DNA of 64,000 nt, from positions 1-64,000 of the forward strand of contig NZ_JNYZ01000020.1 of the NCBI RefSeq assembly GCF_000717335.1. The letters are read 5' to 3'. The translations under genes and the position numbers were made by a program. The notes below the pieces were generated by a model, which saw only the letters and a list, made by a program, of their open reading frames with translations, ran no database searches and was not told where the DNA came from. Each line of letters starts with the position of its first letter. Position 1 is the first letter of the stretch. This document shows positions 51,107 to 59,484 of this stretch, piece after piece. This stretch comes from Amycolatopsis jejuensis. GTDB taxonomy: Bacteria > Actinomycetota > Actinomycetes > Mycobacteriales > Pseudonocardiaceae.

Positions 51107-52098
51107 AGCGAACTGTTCAACGCCTTCAACGGCATCCGCAGATCCCCGAGCAAATCGATGTCCGCCGCGGCCGGGCGGCCCAGCGTCGTCAGGTAGTTCC
51201 CGACGATCACCGCGTTGATCCCGCCCAGCAACCCTTGCCGGGCACCCAGATCGCCCAGCGTCAGCTCCCGCCCGCCGGCGAACCGCAGTACCGTGCGTGG
51301 CATCGCCAGCCGGTACGCGGCCACCGTGCGCAGCGCGTCCGTGCCCTCCATCAGCGGCTGGTCGGCGAACGGCGTGCCCGGGCGCGGGTTGAGGAAGTTG
51401 AGCGGTACCTCGTCCGGCTCCAGTTCGGCCAGTTGCGCGGCGAATTCCGCGCGCTGGTCCAGCGACTCACCCATCCCGACGATCCCGCCGCAGCACACCT
51501 CCATGCGGTTGTCCCGCACGAGCTGCAGGGTTTCCCATCGCTCCTCCCACGTGTGCGTGCCGACTACCTGCGGGAAGTACGACCGCGCGGTCTCCAGGTT
51601 GTGGTTGTACCGGTGCACGCCCCATCCGGCCAGCCGCGCCGCCTGGTCCGGCGTCAGCATGCCGAGCGAGCACGCGATGTTGATGTCGACGGCGTCGTGG
51701 ATCGCCTCGATTCCGGCGGCGACCTGGGTCATCAGCCGCTCGTCGGGACCGCGGACCGCGGCGACGATGCAGAACTCCGTCGCCCCGGTTTTCGCCGTCT
51801 CCTTCGCGGCCTCGACCAGCATCGGCACGTCGAGCCACGCCGCGCGGACCGGCGACGGGAACTGCCCGGACTGCGAGCAGAAGTGACAGTCCTCGGGGCA
51901 GCCGCCGGTCTTGAGCGAGACGATGCCCTCGACCTCGACCTCCGGCCCGCACCAGCGCATCCGGACCTCGTGCGCCAGCACCAGCAGGTCGTCCAGTTCC
52001 GCGTCCGGCAGGTCGAGGACCTCCCGGACCTGGTGCTGGGCAAGGCCTTCACCGCGTTCGAGCACCTGCTCGCGGACGGTCGCCAGAAGGTCCGCCAT
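51103..52098 (-). CDS. bioB: Biotin synthase
   Basis: A 331-residue radical SAM enzyme. The cluster motif CPEDCHFC gives C67, C71 and C74; further conserved segments are [33 protein letters not shown] and [11 protein letters not shown]. It converts dethiobiotin to biotin. It shares one base with the upstream tautomerase stop (TGATG) and overlaps bioF. Its presence with a biotin-carrier gene suggests that the operon makes its own cofactor supply. Confidence 0.96.
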   Translation of the reverse strand: MADLLATVREQVLERGEGLAQHQVREVLDLPDAELDDLLVLAHEVRMRWCGPEVEVEGIVSLKTGGCPEDCHFCSQSGQFPSPVRAAWLDVPMLVEAAKETAKTGATEFCIVAAVRGPDERLMTQVAAGIEAIHDAVDINIACSLGMLTPDQAARLAGWGVHRYNHNLETARSYFPQVVGTHTWEERWETLQLVRDNRMEVCCGGIVGMGESLDQRAEFAAQLAELEPDEVPLNFLNPRPGTPFADQPLMEGTDALRTVAAYRLAMPRTVLRFAGGRELTLGDLGARQGLLGGINAVIVGNYLTTLGRPAAADIDLLGDLRMPLKALNSSL

Positions 52099-52283
52099 CA
52101 GCTGTCGGCGAACAGTCGCCCGGCGCGCGCCCAGTCCGCGGTGTCGACGTCGGCGAACACGATGCCGACCGACTCCGGGGCGCACTTGCCGATCCGGCAG
52201 ATCTCGCGGGTCAGCACCTCGGCCAGCTCACGCTTCTGCTCGGTGGTGCGGCCGGGGAACCAGTCGATTCGCACGTGGGGCAT
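52098..52283 (-). CDS. 4-oxalocrotonate tautomerase-family protein
   Basis: A 61-residue tautomerase with the catalytic Pro directly after the start Met ([25 protein letters not shown]). It would isomerise an enol or dienol intermediate of ring cleavage. AAAGGA lies six bases upstream. Sits between pxpC and bioB in the operon. It could also serve the 2-aminophenol pathway 15 kb away, but the operon argues for local use. Confidence 0.88.
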   Translation of the reverse strand: MPHVRIDWFPGRTTEQKRELAEVLTREICRIGKCAPESVGIVFADVDTADWARAGRLFADS

Positions 52284-52299
52284 GGGAAATCCTTTCGAG

Positions 52300-53259
52300 T
52301 CACAGCGAAGCGGCCCGCTGCGTGCGAGCGCGGTAATCTCGGCGAATGGCCAATGCCTCATCAAGGTCGACGGCCACGAACCGGGTCCGGGTATTCGGCG
52401 CCGACTGCGCAACCAGGTCCAGGTCGCCGCTCAACACGGTGCCGACCATCATGTACCCGCCACCGGACACGGCGTCGCGGTGCAGGATGATCGGCTCGAC
52501 GCCGCCGGGTACCTGGATCGACCCGATCGGGTAAGGCGCGTCCACGATGTTCGACGGGTCCTGCCCAGCCCCGAACGGCGGCGTACGCGGCTTGGTCTCC
52601 AGTTCCCCGCCCTGGTACCGGAATCCGACGCGGTCGGCCACCGGCGTGAGCGTCCAGGTGGTGTCGAGGAACGTCGCGCGGCCCGCGTCGGTGAGCACGT
52701 GGTCGTAAAGACCCATCACGACACGCACTTCGATGTCCTTCGACAACGCCGGTCGCAGCTCCTCGGGCAAGACCCGGCCGGGGACACCGTTGCCTGCACC
52801 CACCGGAATCACATCCCCGGCAACGAGCGGCGCCCCGCTGATCCCACCCAGCTTGCCGAGCCCGTACGTCGACCGGCTACCCAGCACCAGCGGCACATCA
52901 ATCCCGCCACTCACCGCGACGTACGCACGGGCGCCGCGTTTGCAGAAGCCGAACCTAAGCACGTCACCAGCAGAGACCGCGAACGCCTCCCACAACGGCC
53001 GATCCTCGCCGTTCACCTTCGGCGGCAGCTCGGCCCCGGTGATCGCAACGACCGCGTCCTCGGTGAAATGCAGCTCCGGTCCCAGGTAGACGCATTCGAG
53101 CACGGCCGCGCCGGAATCGTTGCCCACCAACCGGTTCGCGACCGAGTACGAGAACTGGTCGAGCGCCCCCGAAGGCGGGATGCCGACGTCGTAGTAGCCG
53201 TTACGGCCCGCGTCCTGGATCGTCGTGGCCAGCCCGGGCTGGCGGACCTCAATCGGCAC
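52300..53259 (-). CDS. pxpC: 5-oxoprolinase subunit C-like (biotin-dependent carboxyltransferase family)
   Basis: A 319-residue cyclophilin-like-fold protein: IEVRQPGLATTIQDAGRNGY, GIPPSGALDQFSY, AYVAVSGGIDVP, VGFRYQGGEL and GGVEPIILHRDAVSGGGY, all typical of PxpC/allophanate hydrolase subunit 2/urea carboxylase. With PxpA and PxpB it opens lactam or amide bonds using ATP. GTG start with GGAGG upstream; overlaps pxpB by 11 bp. Confidence 0.92.
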   Translation of the reverse strand: MPIEVRQPGLATTIQDAGRNGYYDVGIPPSGALDQFSYSVANRLVGNDSGAAVLECVYLGPELHFTEDAVVAITGAELPPKVNGEDRPLWEAFAVSAGDVLRFGFCKRGARAYVAVSGGIDVPLVLGSRSTYGLGKLGGISGAPLVAGDVIPVGAGNGVPGRVLPEELRPALSKDIEVRVVMGLYDHVLTDAGRATFLDTTWTLTPVADRVGFRYQGGELETKPRTPPFGAGQDPSNIVDAPYPIGSIQVPGGVEPIILHRDAVSGGGYMMVGTVLSGDLDLVAQSAPNTRTRFVAVDLDEALAIRRDYRARTQRAASL

Positions 53260-54139
53260 GGAGCACCTCCTTCAGTCCGGCGGTGAAACCGTCCGGGTCT
53301 TCGACGTACTCCCGCAGCCCGAAATCGACCGGGCGCGAGCGGATCCGGAACGTCCCGGCCTCGACCTGCCTGACGTGGTCGTCGTAGCGGTCCCGGTCGA
53401 TCGGCGCGAACCGCACGATGTCGCCGGGCCGGAAGAACACCATGAAGTCCGCGAAGTCGGGCAGTTCCTGCGCCGGGTCGTAGATCGGCGCTGGCGTGAT
53501 GCCGAACATCTGGTACCCACCGGCCCCGCGGACCGAGTAAATGCAGCTGAAACACCCGCCATAGCCCACGGTCTGCTTGGGCGTGTCGGTGCGCGGCCGC
53601 AGGTATTTGGGCACCACGATCTGCCGTTCCCGCGGCACCATCTGGTACATGAACGGCAGCCCGGCGACGAACCCCACCATCGAGACGAACCACGGCGAAC
53701 CACTGTGTGCCGCAATGAATTCGTCCGGTCCGGCGTAGCCGTTGATCCGGGCCGCGTACTCGATGTCGGTCGCGTCCGGGTCCTGGTGCCGGTCGCGGAA
53801 GCGCAGCAGCGTCTCGGTGGTCCACGGGTCCTGGTACAGCACCGGGATCTCGACCACGCGCGTGGCGAGCCGGAAGTCCGCGGCGTCACCGACCTTCGCC
53901 TCGATGTCCTGCAGCTGCGCCAGCAACTCGCGCGGCTCGATGACGTCCGGGTTGTAGCGGACCTGGTACGACGCGTTCGCCGGGCAGATCTCCACCACGC
54001 CGTCCGGCCGGTTCTCGCGCAGTGACGTGGTGATCGCCATCGCGCGGAAGTTGGCCGGCAGGCTCATTTCCTCGGCCAGCTCGACGAAGATGTGCTCGTC
54101 TCCGCCCCAGCTGTACCGGGCAGGGGTCACGGCCGTCAT
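53249..54139 (-). CDS. pxpB: 5-oxoprolinase subunit B-like (KipI/AHS1 family)
   Basis: A 296-residue protein with SWGGDEHIFVELAEEMSLPANFRAM, EICPANASYQVRYNPDVIEP and the AHS1 core GFVAGLPFMYQMV, VPRERQIVVPKYLRPRTDTPKQTVGYGGCFSCIYS (cited in parts), GGYQMFGITPAPIYDP. It is longer than KipI-type PxpB (~220-240), with extra N- and C-terminal sequence, closer to the urea-carboxylase version. Coupled to the biotin carboxylase gene by ATGA. Confidence 0.9.
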   Translation of the reverse strand: MTAVTPARYSWGGDEHIFVELAEEMSLPANFRAMAITTSLRENRPDGVVEICPANASYQVRYNPDVIEPRELLAQLQDIEAKVGDAADFRLATRVVEIPVLYQDPWTTETLLRFRDRHQDPDATDIEYAARINGYAGPDEFIAAHSGSPWFVSMVGFVAGLPFMYQMVPRERQIVVPKYLRPRTDTPKQTVGYGGCFSCIYSVRGAGGYQMFGITPAPIYDPAQELPDFADFMVFFRPGDIVRFAPIDRDRYDDHVRQVEAGTFRIRSRPVDFGLREYVEDPDGFTAGLKEVLRAD

Positions 54140-55494
54140 GCGCGCGCCTCCGCCCGCTCGACCAGCCATTCTTCGAGGGTCCCGGTGGTGAAAGCGCCCT
54201 CGGCGAACCACGGCTGCCCCAGCAGCTCCACCAGCAACGTCGTGGTGGTCGGAACCCCTTCGACGACCAGCTCGGACAACGCCCGCCGCGCGCGCCGCAA
54301 CGCGGTCTCCCGGTCGTCGCCCCACACGATGACCTTGGCCACCAGCGAGTCGTAGAACGGCGGGACCTGGCTGCCCGGCGCGAGCCAGGTGTCGGTGCGC
54401 ACCCACGGCCCGCCCGGCAGCCGGACGTCACCGATCTTGCCCGGCCCGGGCAGGAAATTCCGCTCCGGATCCTCGGCACACACCCGGAATTCGACGGCGT
54501 GCCCGCGCTTGGTCACGTCCGGCTGCCGGAACCGCAGCGGTTCCCCGGCCGCGATCCGCAGCTGCTCGGCCACCAGGTCGATCCCGGTGATCAGCTCGGT
54601 GACCGGATGCTCGACCTGGATCCGGGTGTTCATCTCGATGAAGAAGTACTCACCGGTGTCGTCGTCGACGAGGAACTCGCAGGTCCCCGCACTGCGGTAG
54701 CCGACCTCCTTGCACAGCCGCACGGCCGCGGACGTCATCTCGGCCCGGATGCGCTCGTCGATCCCCGGCGACGGCGCCTCCTCGACCACCTTCTGCCGCC
54801 GCCGCTGCAACGAACACTCGCGCTCGAAGACGTGCACCGTCTCGGCACCGTCGCCGAGCACCTGCACCTCGACGTGCCGCGCGGCCCGGACGAACCGCTC
54901 CAGATACATCCGCCCGTCCCCGAACGCACTCGCGGCCTCGCCGGACGCCTGCGGGAACGCGACCTTCAGCTCGCCTTCGTCGGCCACCACGCGAATGCCT
55001 CGACCACCGCCGCCCGCCGCAGCCTTGAGCATGATCGGGTACCCGATCTCGCCTGCCGCGGCCACCGCTTCGGCCACGTCCGACACACCGCCGGGCGTCC
55101 CGGGTACCGTCGGCACCCCGGCCGCCTGCGCGACCTGCCGCGCGCGGACCTTGTCCCCCATCTGCTCGATGACCTCGGCCTCGGGACCCACGAAGGTCAA
55201 CCCGGCATCGGCCACCGCCGCCGCAAACGACGCGCGCTCGGACAGGAACCCGTAGCCGGGGTGGACCGCGTCCGCGCCGGACTCCTTGGCCGCCGCCAGA
55301 ATTGCGTCCGCCACCAGGTAGCTCTTCGTCGCCGGAGCCGGGCCGATCGGCACGACCTGGTCGGCCAGCAGCGCATGCGCGGCAGTGCGGTCGGCCTCGC
55401 TCGCCACCGCGACGGTCTCGATCCCGAGATCGTTGGCCGCGCGGATGATCCGGACCGCGATCTCGCCGCGGTTGGCGATCAGCAGCCGTTTCAT
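54136..55494 (-). CDS. Biotin carboxylase subunit
   Basis: A 452-residue AccC-type ATP-grasp enzyme: RLLIANRGEIAVRIIRAA, HPGYGFLSE, MLKAAAGGGGRGIRVV, RRRQKVVEEAPS, EFLVDD and FIEMNTRIQVEHPVTE with the catalytic Glu/Arg region. It carboxylates biotin on the carrier encoded just upstream. No acetyl- or propionyl-CoA carboxyltransferase is nearby; PxpB/PxpC take that position. Confidence 0.95.
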   Translation of the reverse strand: MKRLLIANRGEIAVRIIRAANDLGIETVAVASEADRTAAHALLADQVVPIGPAPATKSYLVADAILAAAKESGADAVHPGYGFLSERASFAAAVADAGLTFVGPEAEVIEQMGDKVRARQVAQAAGVPTVPGTPGGVSDVAEAVAAAGEIGYPIMLKAAAGGGGRGIRVVADEGELKVAFPQASGEAASAFGDGRMYLERFVRAARHVEVQVLGDGAETVHVFERECSLQRRRQKVVEEAPSPGIDERIRAEMTSAAVRLCKEVGYRSAGTCEFLVDDDTGEYFFIEMNTRIQVEHPVTELITGIDLVAEQLRIAAGEPLRFRQPDVTKRGHAVEFRVCAEDPERNFLPGPGKIGDVRLPGGPWVRTDTWLAPGSQVPPFYDSLVAKVIVWGDDRETALRRARRALSELVVEGVPTTTTLLVELLGQPWFAEGAFTTGTLEEWLVERAEARA

Positions 55495-55739
55495 GCGTCC
55501 ACCTCGAGTACCACCAGTGGCTGCCCGGCATCGACGACGGCCTCGGCGTCCGCGGCGAACTCCACCACGGTCCCCGCTGAACCGGCCGGCACCGGGTAGA
55601 ACGATTTCATGACCTCGACCAGGCCAACCGTGTCGTCGGCGGCGACCTGCTGGCCGGGCTTGACGAAATCCGGGCTGTCAGGGTCGGGCTTGCGGTAGAA
55701 CACGCCGGGAATCGGCGAAAGCACCTCGAGACGGGACAT
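55491..55739 (-). CDS. Biotin carboxyl carrier protein
   Basis: An 82-residue biotinyl domain with the biotinylated lysine K45 in VEVMKSF and the PxxG-rich hammerhead pattern (SPIPGVFYRKPDPDSPDFV, VAADDTVGL). It lacks the usual Pro/Ala-rich linker of AccB. ATG 55739 is chosen, with GAGG seven bases upstream; a GTG at 55748 is the alternative. Overlaps the biotin carboxylase gene by ATGA. Confidence 0.94.
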   Translation of the reverse strand: MSRLEVLSPIPGVFYRKPDPDSPDFVKPGQQVAADDTVGLVEVMKSFYPVPAGSAGTVVEFAADAEAVVDAGQPLVVLEVDA

Positions 55740-55773
55740 CAGCGTCACCTCGCACTCGTCGGGTCGGGACCGG

Positions 55774-56496
55774 TCAGCTCAGGTACGGCTTCAGCGCGTC
55801 GTGCACGCTCTTCGCGAGATCCACCGCGCCGGGCGTGTCCGAATGCACGCACACGCAGTCCGCGCGCATCGGGATGTCCTGGCCGTCGACCGACGTGGCG
55901 AGCCCTTCGGTCACCGCCCGCACCGACCGCTCGGCCGCGATCGCCGGGTCGTACGCGACGTGCTCGCGGGTGATGATGAGCGAACCGTCGGCGCGGTAGT
56001 CCAGGTCGGTGTAGTACTCGGCGATGAAGCCTTCGCTGCGCTTGCCCCACACTTTTTCGTGCACTGTATTGGCCATCCCCATCAACGGCACGCCGAACAC
56101 GTCCGCAGCCTCGGCGACTGCGCGCGCCACCGTCTCGTCGCGCGAGGCCAGCCCGTACAGCGCGCCGTGCGGCTTGACGTGGTTCAGCGGCATGCCGTGC
56201 TCGGCGAGGAACCCGGTCAGCGCGCCGACCTGGTACACCACGGCCGCGGTCAGCTCTTCGGGCTCCATCTTCAGCTCCCGCCTGCCGAATCCGTCCCGGT
56301 CCGGGAACGACGGGTGGGCGCCCACCTTGACCGAATGCTCGTGCGCAAGCGCGACCGTCCGCCGCATCACGACCGGGTCCGCGGCGTGGTAGCCGCAGGC
56401 CACGTTCGCGACCGTGATGTAGGGCATGATGCCCTCGTCGTCGCCGCAGCGGTAGATGCTGTAGGCCTCGCCCATGTCGCAGTTGATGGCAACCAT
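55774..56496 (-). CDS. pxpA: 5-oxoprolinase subunit A-like (LamB/YcsF family)
   Basis: A 240-residue deacetylase-like barrel protein: INCDMGEAYSIYRCGDDEGIMPYIT, NVACGYHAADPVVM, GAHPSFPDRDGFGRR, HVKPHGALYG and RADCVCVHSDTPGAV. It cooperates with PxpB and PxpC in ATP-dependent ring opening of 5-oxoproline or related lactams/amides. Located between the Rieske gene and the biotin carrier gene. Confidence 0.94.
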   Translation of the reverse strand: MVAINCDMGEAYSIYRCGDDEGIMPYITVANVACGYHAADPVVMRRTVALAHEHSVKVGAHPSFPDRDGFGRRELKMEPEELTAAVVYQVGALTGFLAEHGMPLNHVKPHGALYGLASRDETVARAVAEAADVFGVPLMGMANTVHEKVWGKRSEGFIAEYYTDLDYRADGSLIITREHVAYDPAIAAERSVRAVTEGLATSVDGQDIPMRADCVCVHSDTPGAVDLAKSVHDALKPYLS

Positions 56497-56520
56497 GAGT
56501 GCTGTTCCTCGTCTCTTCGT

Positions 56521-56856
56521 TCAGGAGTGCGCGATCTTGGGGGTGTCCCCGTCGGGGTCGATGTAGACGTCGTCACCTTCGAGCCGCACCGGGTAGCGGG
56601 CCAGCTGCGCGTGACCGGGGTTGATACCGCGGCAGGTGCCGAGGTCGAACGTCCACAGGTGGCTCTTGCACATCAGGGTCTTCCTGTCGAGCTCTCCGTC
56701 GACCAGTTCGACCTGCTGGTGCGGGCAGATCGCCTGGGTGGCGACGACCTCGCCGCCGTCGAGGTGGGCGATCAGCACTTCCTTGTCCCCCACCTCGAAC
56801 GACTCCATGTCGCCTTCCCACACGTCGTCGAGGCTGCACACCCGCACGAAACCCAT
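56521..56856 (-). CDS. tmoC: Rieske ferredoxin of the diiron monooxygenase
   Basis: A 111-residue Rieske protein; ligands C44 and H46 (CPHQ) and C63 and H66 (CKSHLW), one residue off the toluene-4-monooxygenase ferredoxin numbering. It shuttles electrons from the reductase to the hydroxylase. It comes after the reductase gene, unlike the usual tmoABCDEF order. Confidence 0.93.
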   Translation of the reverse strand: MGFVRVCSLDDVWEGDMESFEVGDKEVLIAHLDGGEVVATQAICPHQQVELVDGELDRKTLMCKSHLWTFDLGTCRGINPGHAQLARYPVRLEGDDVYIDPDGDTPKIAHS

Positions 56857-56870
56857 GCGGTGCTCCTTTC

Positions 56871-57881
56871 TCAGCTGAACCGGTCGAAGTGGAGCCGGTC
56901 GGCGGCCAGCCCGCCGTCGAGGACCAGCGCGCGGGCGAGGGCGTCGGTCATCGCGGGCGGTCCGGCGGCGTAGTAGGTGAATTCGGGGACTTCATCGCCG
57001 AGCTCGGCGACGACGGCCTCGTGCACGAACCCTTGGTGCGAACCGGAATCCGCCGCGCCTGGTTCGGAAACCGCGGTGTGCACGTGCAGGGCGCGCAACC
57101 GGCGTTCGGCCATCGCCATGGCTTCGGGGATGTGCAGGTCGCGCGGGGCACGGCCGCCGCAGAACAGGTGTACCGTGCGCTCGCTCGCGTCGGCCTGCGC
57201 CGCGGCGCCGAGGACGACGCTCACCATCGCGCCGAGCCCGGAACCGCCTGCCACGCAGACGATATCCCGGTCGTCTCCGGCGCGGAAGTACGCCTGACCG
57301 TACGGGCCGTCCAGCTCGATCGCGGCGCCGAGGTCCATGCTGTCGAAGAGGATCGATGTCGCCTGCCCGTCCGGAGACCGCTTGACCACGAACTTCCACT
57401 CCCGCGAGCAGTTCCCGAGGTTGCTCATCGAGTACGCGCGTTCGACGCCGCCGGGCAGCGCGAGCATCGCGTACTGCCCGGCACTGAACGCGGCGTGTTT
57501 CTCCGCGGTGAACACGAATTCGGCCATGTCGTGGGTGAGGTGGCGGACCTCGCGCAGCTGCGCGGCCTGCCGGATCGGCCGGTGCGGCGCCGGTTCCGGC
57601 ACCGCGCTCAGGTCGACCACGCAGTCGGTCACCGGTTCGCTCTGACACGCCAGCCGGCGGCCCTTGCGGCGATCGCGCGCGCTGAGCCCGGGTGCCTCCG
57701 TCCAGCGCGTGCGGACCTCGCCTTCGAGCAGCTCGTACCGGCAGCTCCCGCACGCCCCGCTGTTGCACTCGTAGCTCAGGCCGACCCCAGCGCGGAGGGC
57801 GGCACGCAGCAGCGTGTCGCCCTCCGCGCAGGGAAAGCGAACGCCGGTCCCCCGCAGGAGGACTTGGTGTCCGATCGTCAT
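56871..57881 (-). CDS. tmoF: Ferredoxin-NAD(P)H reductase of the diiron monooxygenase
   Basis: A 336-residue reductase with an N-terminal plant-type [2Fe-2S] domain (C39, C44, C47 in ECNSGACGSC, and the later Cys in RRLACQSEP). An FAD domain follows (RAYSMSNL) and then an NAD domain (IVCVAGGSGLGAMVSVV, YYAAGPPAMTDAL). It starts 7 bp after the beta-subunit gene. Confidence 0.94.
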   Translation of the reverse strand: MTIGHQVLLRGTGVRFPCAEGDTLLRAALRAGVGLSYECNSGACGSCRYELLEGEVRTRWTEAPGLSARDRRKGRRLACQSEPVTDCVVDLSAVPEPAPHRPIRQAAQLREVRHLTHDMAEFVFTAEKHAAFSAGQYAMLALPGGVERAYSMSNLGNCSREWKFVVKRSPDGQATSILFDSMDLGAAIELDGPYGQAYFRAGDDRDIVCVAGGSGLGAMVSVVLGAAAQADASERTVHLFCGGRAPRDLHIPEAMAMAERRLRALHVHTAVSEPGAADSGSHQGFVHEAVVAELGDEVPEFTYYAAGPPAMTDALARALVLDGGLAADRLHFDRFS

Positions 57882-57888
57882 GGCCCGT

Positions 57889-58875
57889 TCAGCCTCCGAT
57901 GCCGAGCTGCCGCTGGAAAGCCCGTACCGCAGCAATCGCGTTGTCCGCCGCCTCGGCGTTTTCCGCGACCTCCGCGCCGTACGCCTCGATGGCGGCGACG
58001 GCGAGCGGCTGCCATTTCGCCACCCACTCGCGCAGCTGCGGCACATTCGAGTCCACTTCGGACATCTGCTGTACCAAGGCTTCTGTCCAGCGGCGCGAAC
58101 GTTCGCTGTCGCGCAATGCCGATTCGGCCAGCAGCGCATGGAGGACGTCACCGTGCCGCCGAGCGCTGACCCCGAGCTGGCGCAGCACGACCTCGTCCAC
58201 CGCGGGCTTGGCCACGACGTTGAGCGCGACGAACGCTTCTGCCCAGTCGAAGGTGGTCAGCTGGCGTTCCATCAGCTCACGGAAGCCTTGCCACGCAGGC
58301 AGTTCCTCCCACAGCTCGCGTTCGCGCTCGCCGAACCCGGCCGTCGGATGCGCCAGCCGCAGCCCGGCGGTGCGATAGGCCACATTGGACAGCCAGCGCA
58401 GCGAATCCGCGGTCTGGAAGGCCGCGCAGTTCGCGATCGTGCTGGCCGGGGCCATGTGCACCAGGTACGCGCTGGCCATCTGGACGGTGTGCAGCAGGTA
58501 CCGGCTCGGCGTGTACAGCTGGGCCAGCAGCGCGACCCACTCCGGGGACAGGCCGCGGTCGTGACCCTCCGCTTCGTGCTGGTCGAGCAGACCCTCCACA
58601 TAGGACTCCTGGCCGTCCTGGAGGATGTTGTAGGTGCGGTACACGAGCTCGTCCGGGTCGCGGAAGGTGTTCCAGTCCGGATGCGTGATCGGGCTCTGGT
58701 TACGGTGGCGGCGGTAGAAATCCGCCATGAACCCGGTGTGCCCGACGTCCCACGGCTGCTCGGGATCGCGGGTGTGCCACAGCAGGTTGGTGGACACGAT
58801 CTCGTACTCGCTCGGCTTGCGCCGGCGGGCGGCGAGGTGCCCCCAGGTCTTGAGCGGCTTGAGCGGGGTGCTCAC
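57889..58875 (-). CDS. tmoE: Toluene-monooxygenase-type hydroxylase beta subunit
   Basis: A 328-residue ferritin-like beta subunit: LKTWGHLAARRRKPSEYEIVST, DWNTFRDPDELVYRTYNILQDGQE, YTPSRYLLHTVQMASAYL and AFQTADSLRWLSNVAYRT, as in TmoE/TouE. It lacks the diiron ligands, as expected. GTG 58875 overlaps the effector gene stop (GTGA) with AAGGAGG upstream. Confidence 0.93.
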   Translation of the reverse strand: MSTPLKPLKTWGHLAARRRKPSEYEIVSTNLLWHTRDPEQPWDVGHTGFMADFYRRHRNQSPITHPDWNTFRDPDELVYRTYNILQDGQESYVEGLLDQHEAEGHDRGLSPEWVALLAQLYTPSRYLLHTVQMASAYLVHMAPASTIANCAAFQTADSLRWLSNVAYRTAGLRLAHPTAGFGERERELWEELPAWQGFRELMERQLTTFDWAEAFVALNVVAKPAVDEVVLRQLGVSARRHGDVLHALLAESALRDSERSRRWTEALVQQMSEVDSNVPQLREWVAKWQPLAVAAIEAYGAEVAENAEAADNAIAAVRAFQRQLGIGG

Positions 58876-59204
58876 GACAGGGCCTCCTTGCGGGCGGCGG
58901 TGCCCAGGTAGAAGCGGATGACGTCGCTGCCGGTCTCGATCCGCCCCACGAACGAGGGCATGATCAGCTCCAGCTCGGACATCTTGAACGGGCGGCCGAG
59001 CTCCTCGGCGATGGTGGCGCGCCGCAGCACGCATTCGCCGCCCTCGACCTCGACCCGCACGTACGAACCACGGTTGCGGACGTCGACCCGGCATCCGGCG
59101 TTGTCGGTCACGGCCGCGTCGGCGACCGCGCGGGCCACCTCGCCGGTCTGCAGGATCGGGCCGACCGGGTCGGCAATCGGTTCAGCGCCGGATTCGGTGC
59201 TCAT
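58872..59204 (-). CDS. tmoD: Monooxygenase effector (coupling) protein
   Basis: A 110-residue MmoB/DmpM-family effector (VGPILQTGEVARAVADAAVTDN, RRATIAEELGRPFKMSELELIMPSFVGRI). It docks on the hydroxylase and controls oxygen activation. ATG 59204 follows GGGAGG; the longer frame upstream is unsupported. Confidence 0.92.
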   Translation of the reverse strand: MSTESGAEPIADPVGPILQTGEVARAVADAAVTDNAGCRVDVRNRGSYVRVEVEGGECVLRRATIAEELGRPFKMSELELIMPSFVGRIETGSDVIRFYLGTAARKEALS

Positions 59205-59215
59205 CCGGTCCTCCC

Positions 59216-59470
59216 TCACTCGAAGTAGACTTCGACGCATTCGGTCGGCCCGAGACCGGCCGCCGCGACGGTGCTGGTGCGCTCGAACGGCTGCGCGTCA
59301 CCCTGGCGGCGCACGCGCAGCGTCCGTCCGGGCTGGTCGGGCACGTGGACGCCGACCGAGTTGCCTGCCGCCGCGGCGGCGAGTTCGTCCATCGTGTGCT
59401 CGCTGTCCGCGGGGAGCAGCTTGAGCACGAAGTCGCCGTCGAAATTCACGGCGAGCGGAATGGTGGCCAT
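59216..59470 (-). CDS. tmoB: Monooxygenase hydroxylase gamma subunit
   Basis: An 84-residue ubiquitin-like gamma subunit (TIPLAVNFDGDFVLKLLPADSEHTMDELA, GRTLRVRRQGD), matching TmoB of toluene monooxygenases. It starts 14 bp after the alpha-subunit stop. Confidence 0.92.
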   Translation of the reverse strand: MATIPLAVNFDGDFVLKLLPADSEHTMDELAAAAAGNSVGVHVPDQPGRTLRVRRQGDAQPFERTSTVAAAGLGPTECVEVYFE

Positions 59471-59484
59471 CGGTTTCCCCTTCC

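Noticed and set aside
54136..55739. Housekeeping acetyl-CoA carboxylase
   Set aside because: The carboxylase and carrier are separate small subunits inside a pxp operon without a carboxyltransferase for acyl-CoA; actinobacterial housekeeping enzymes normally use a fused AccA-type alpha chain with AccD beta chains.
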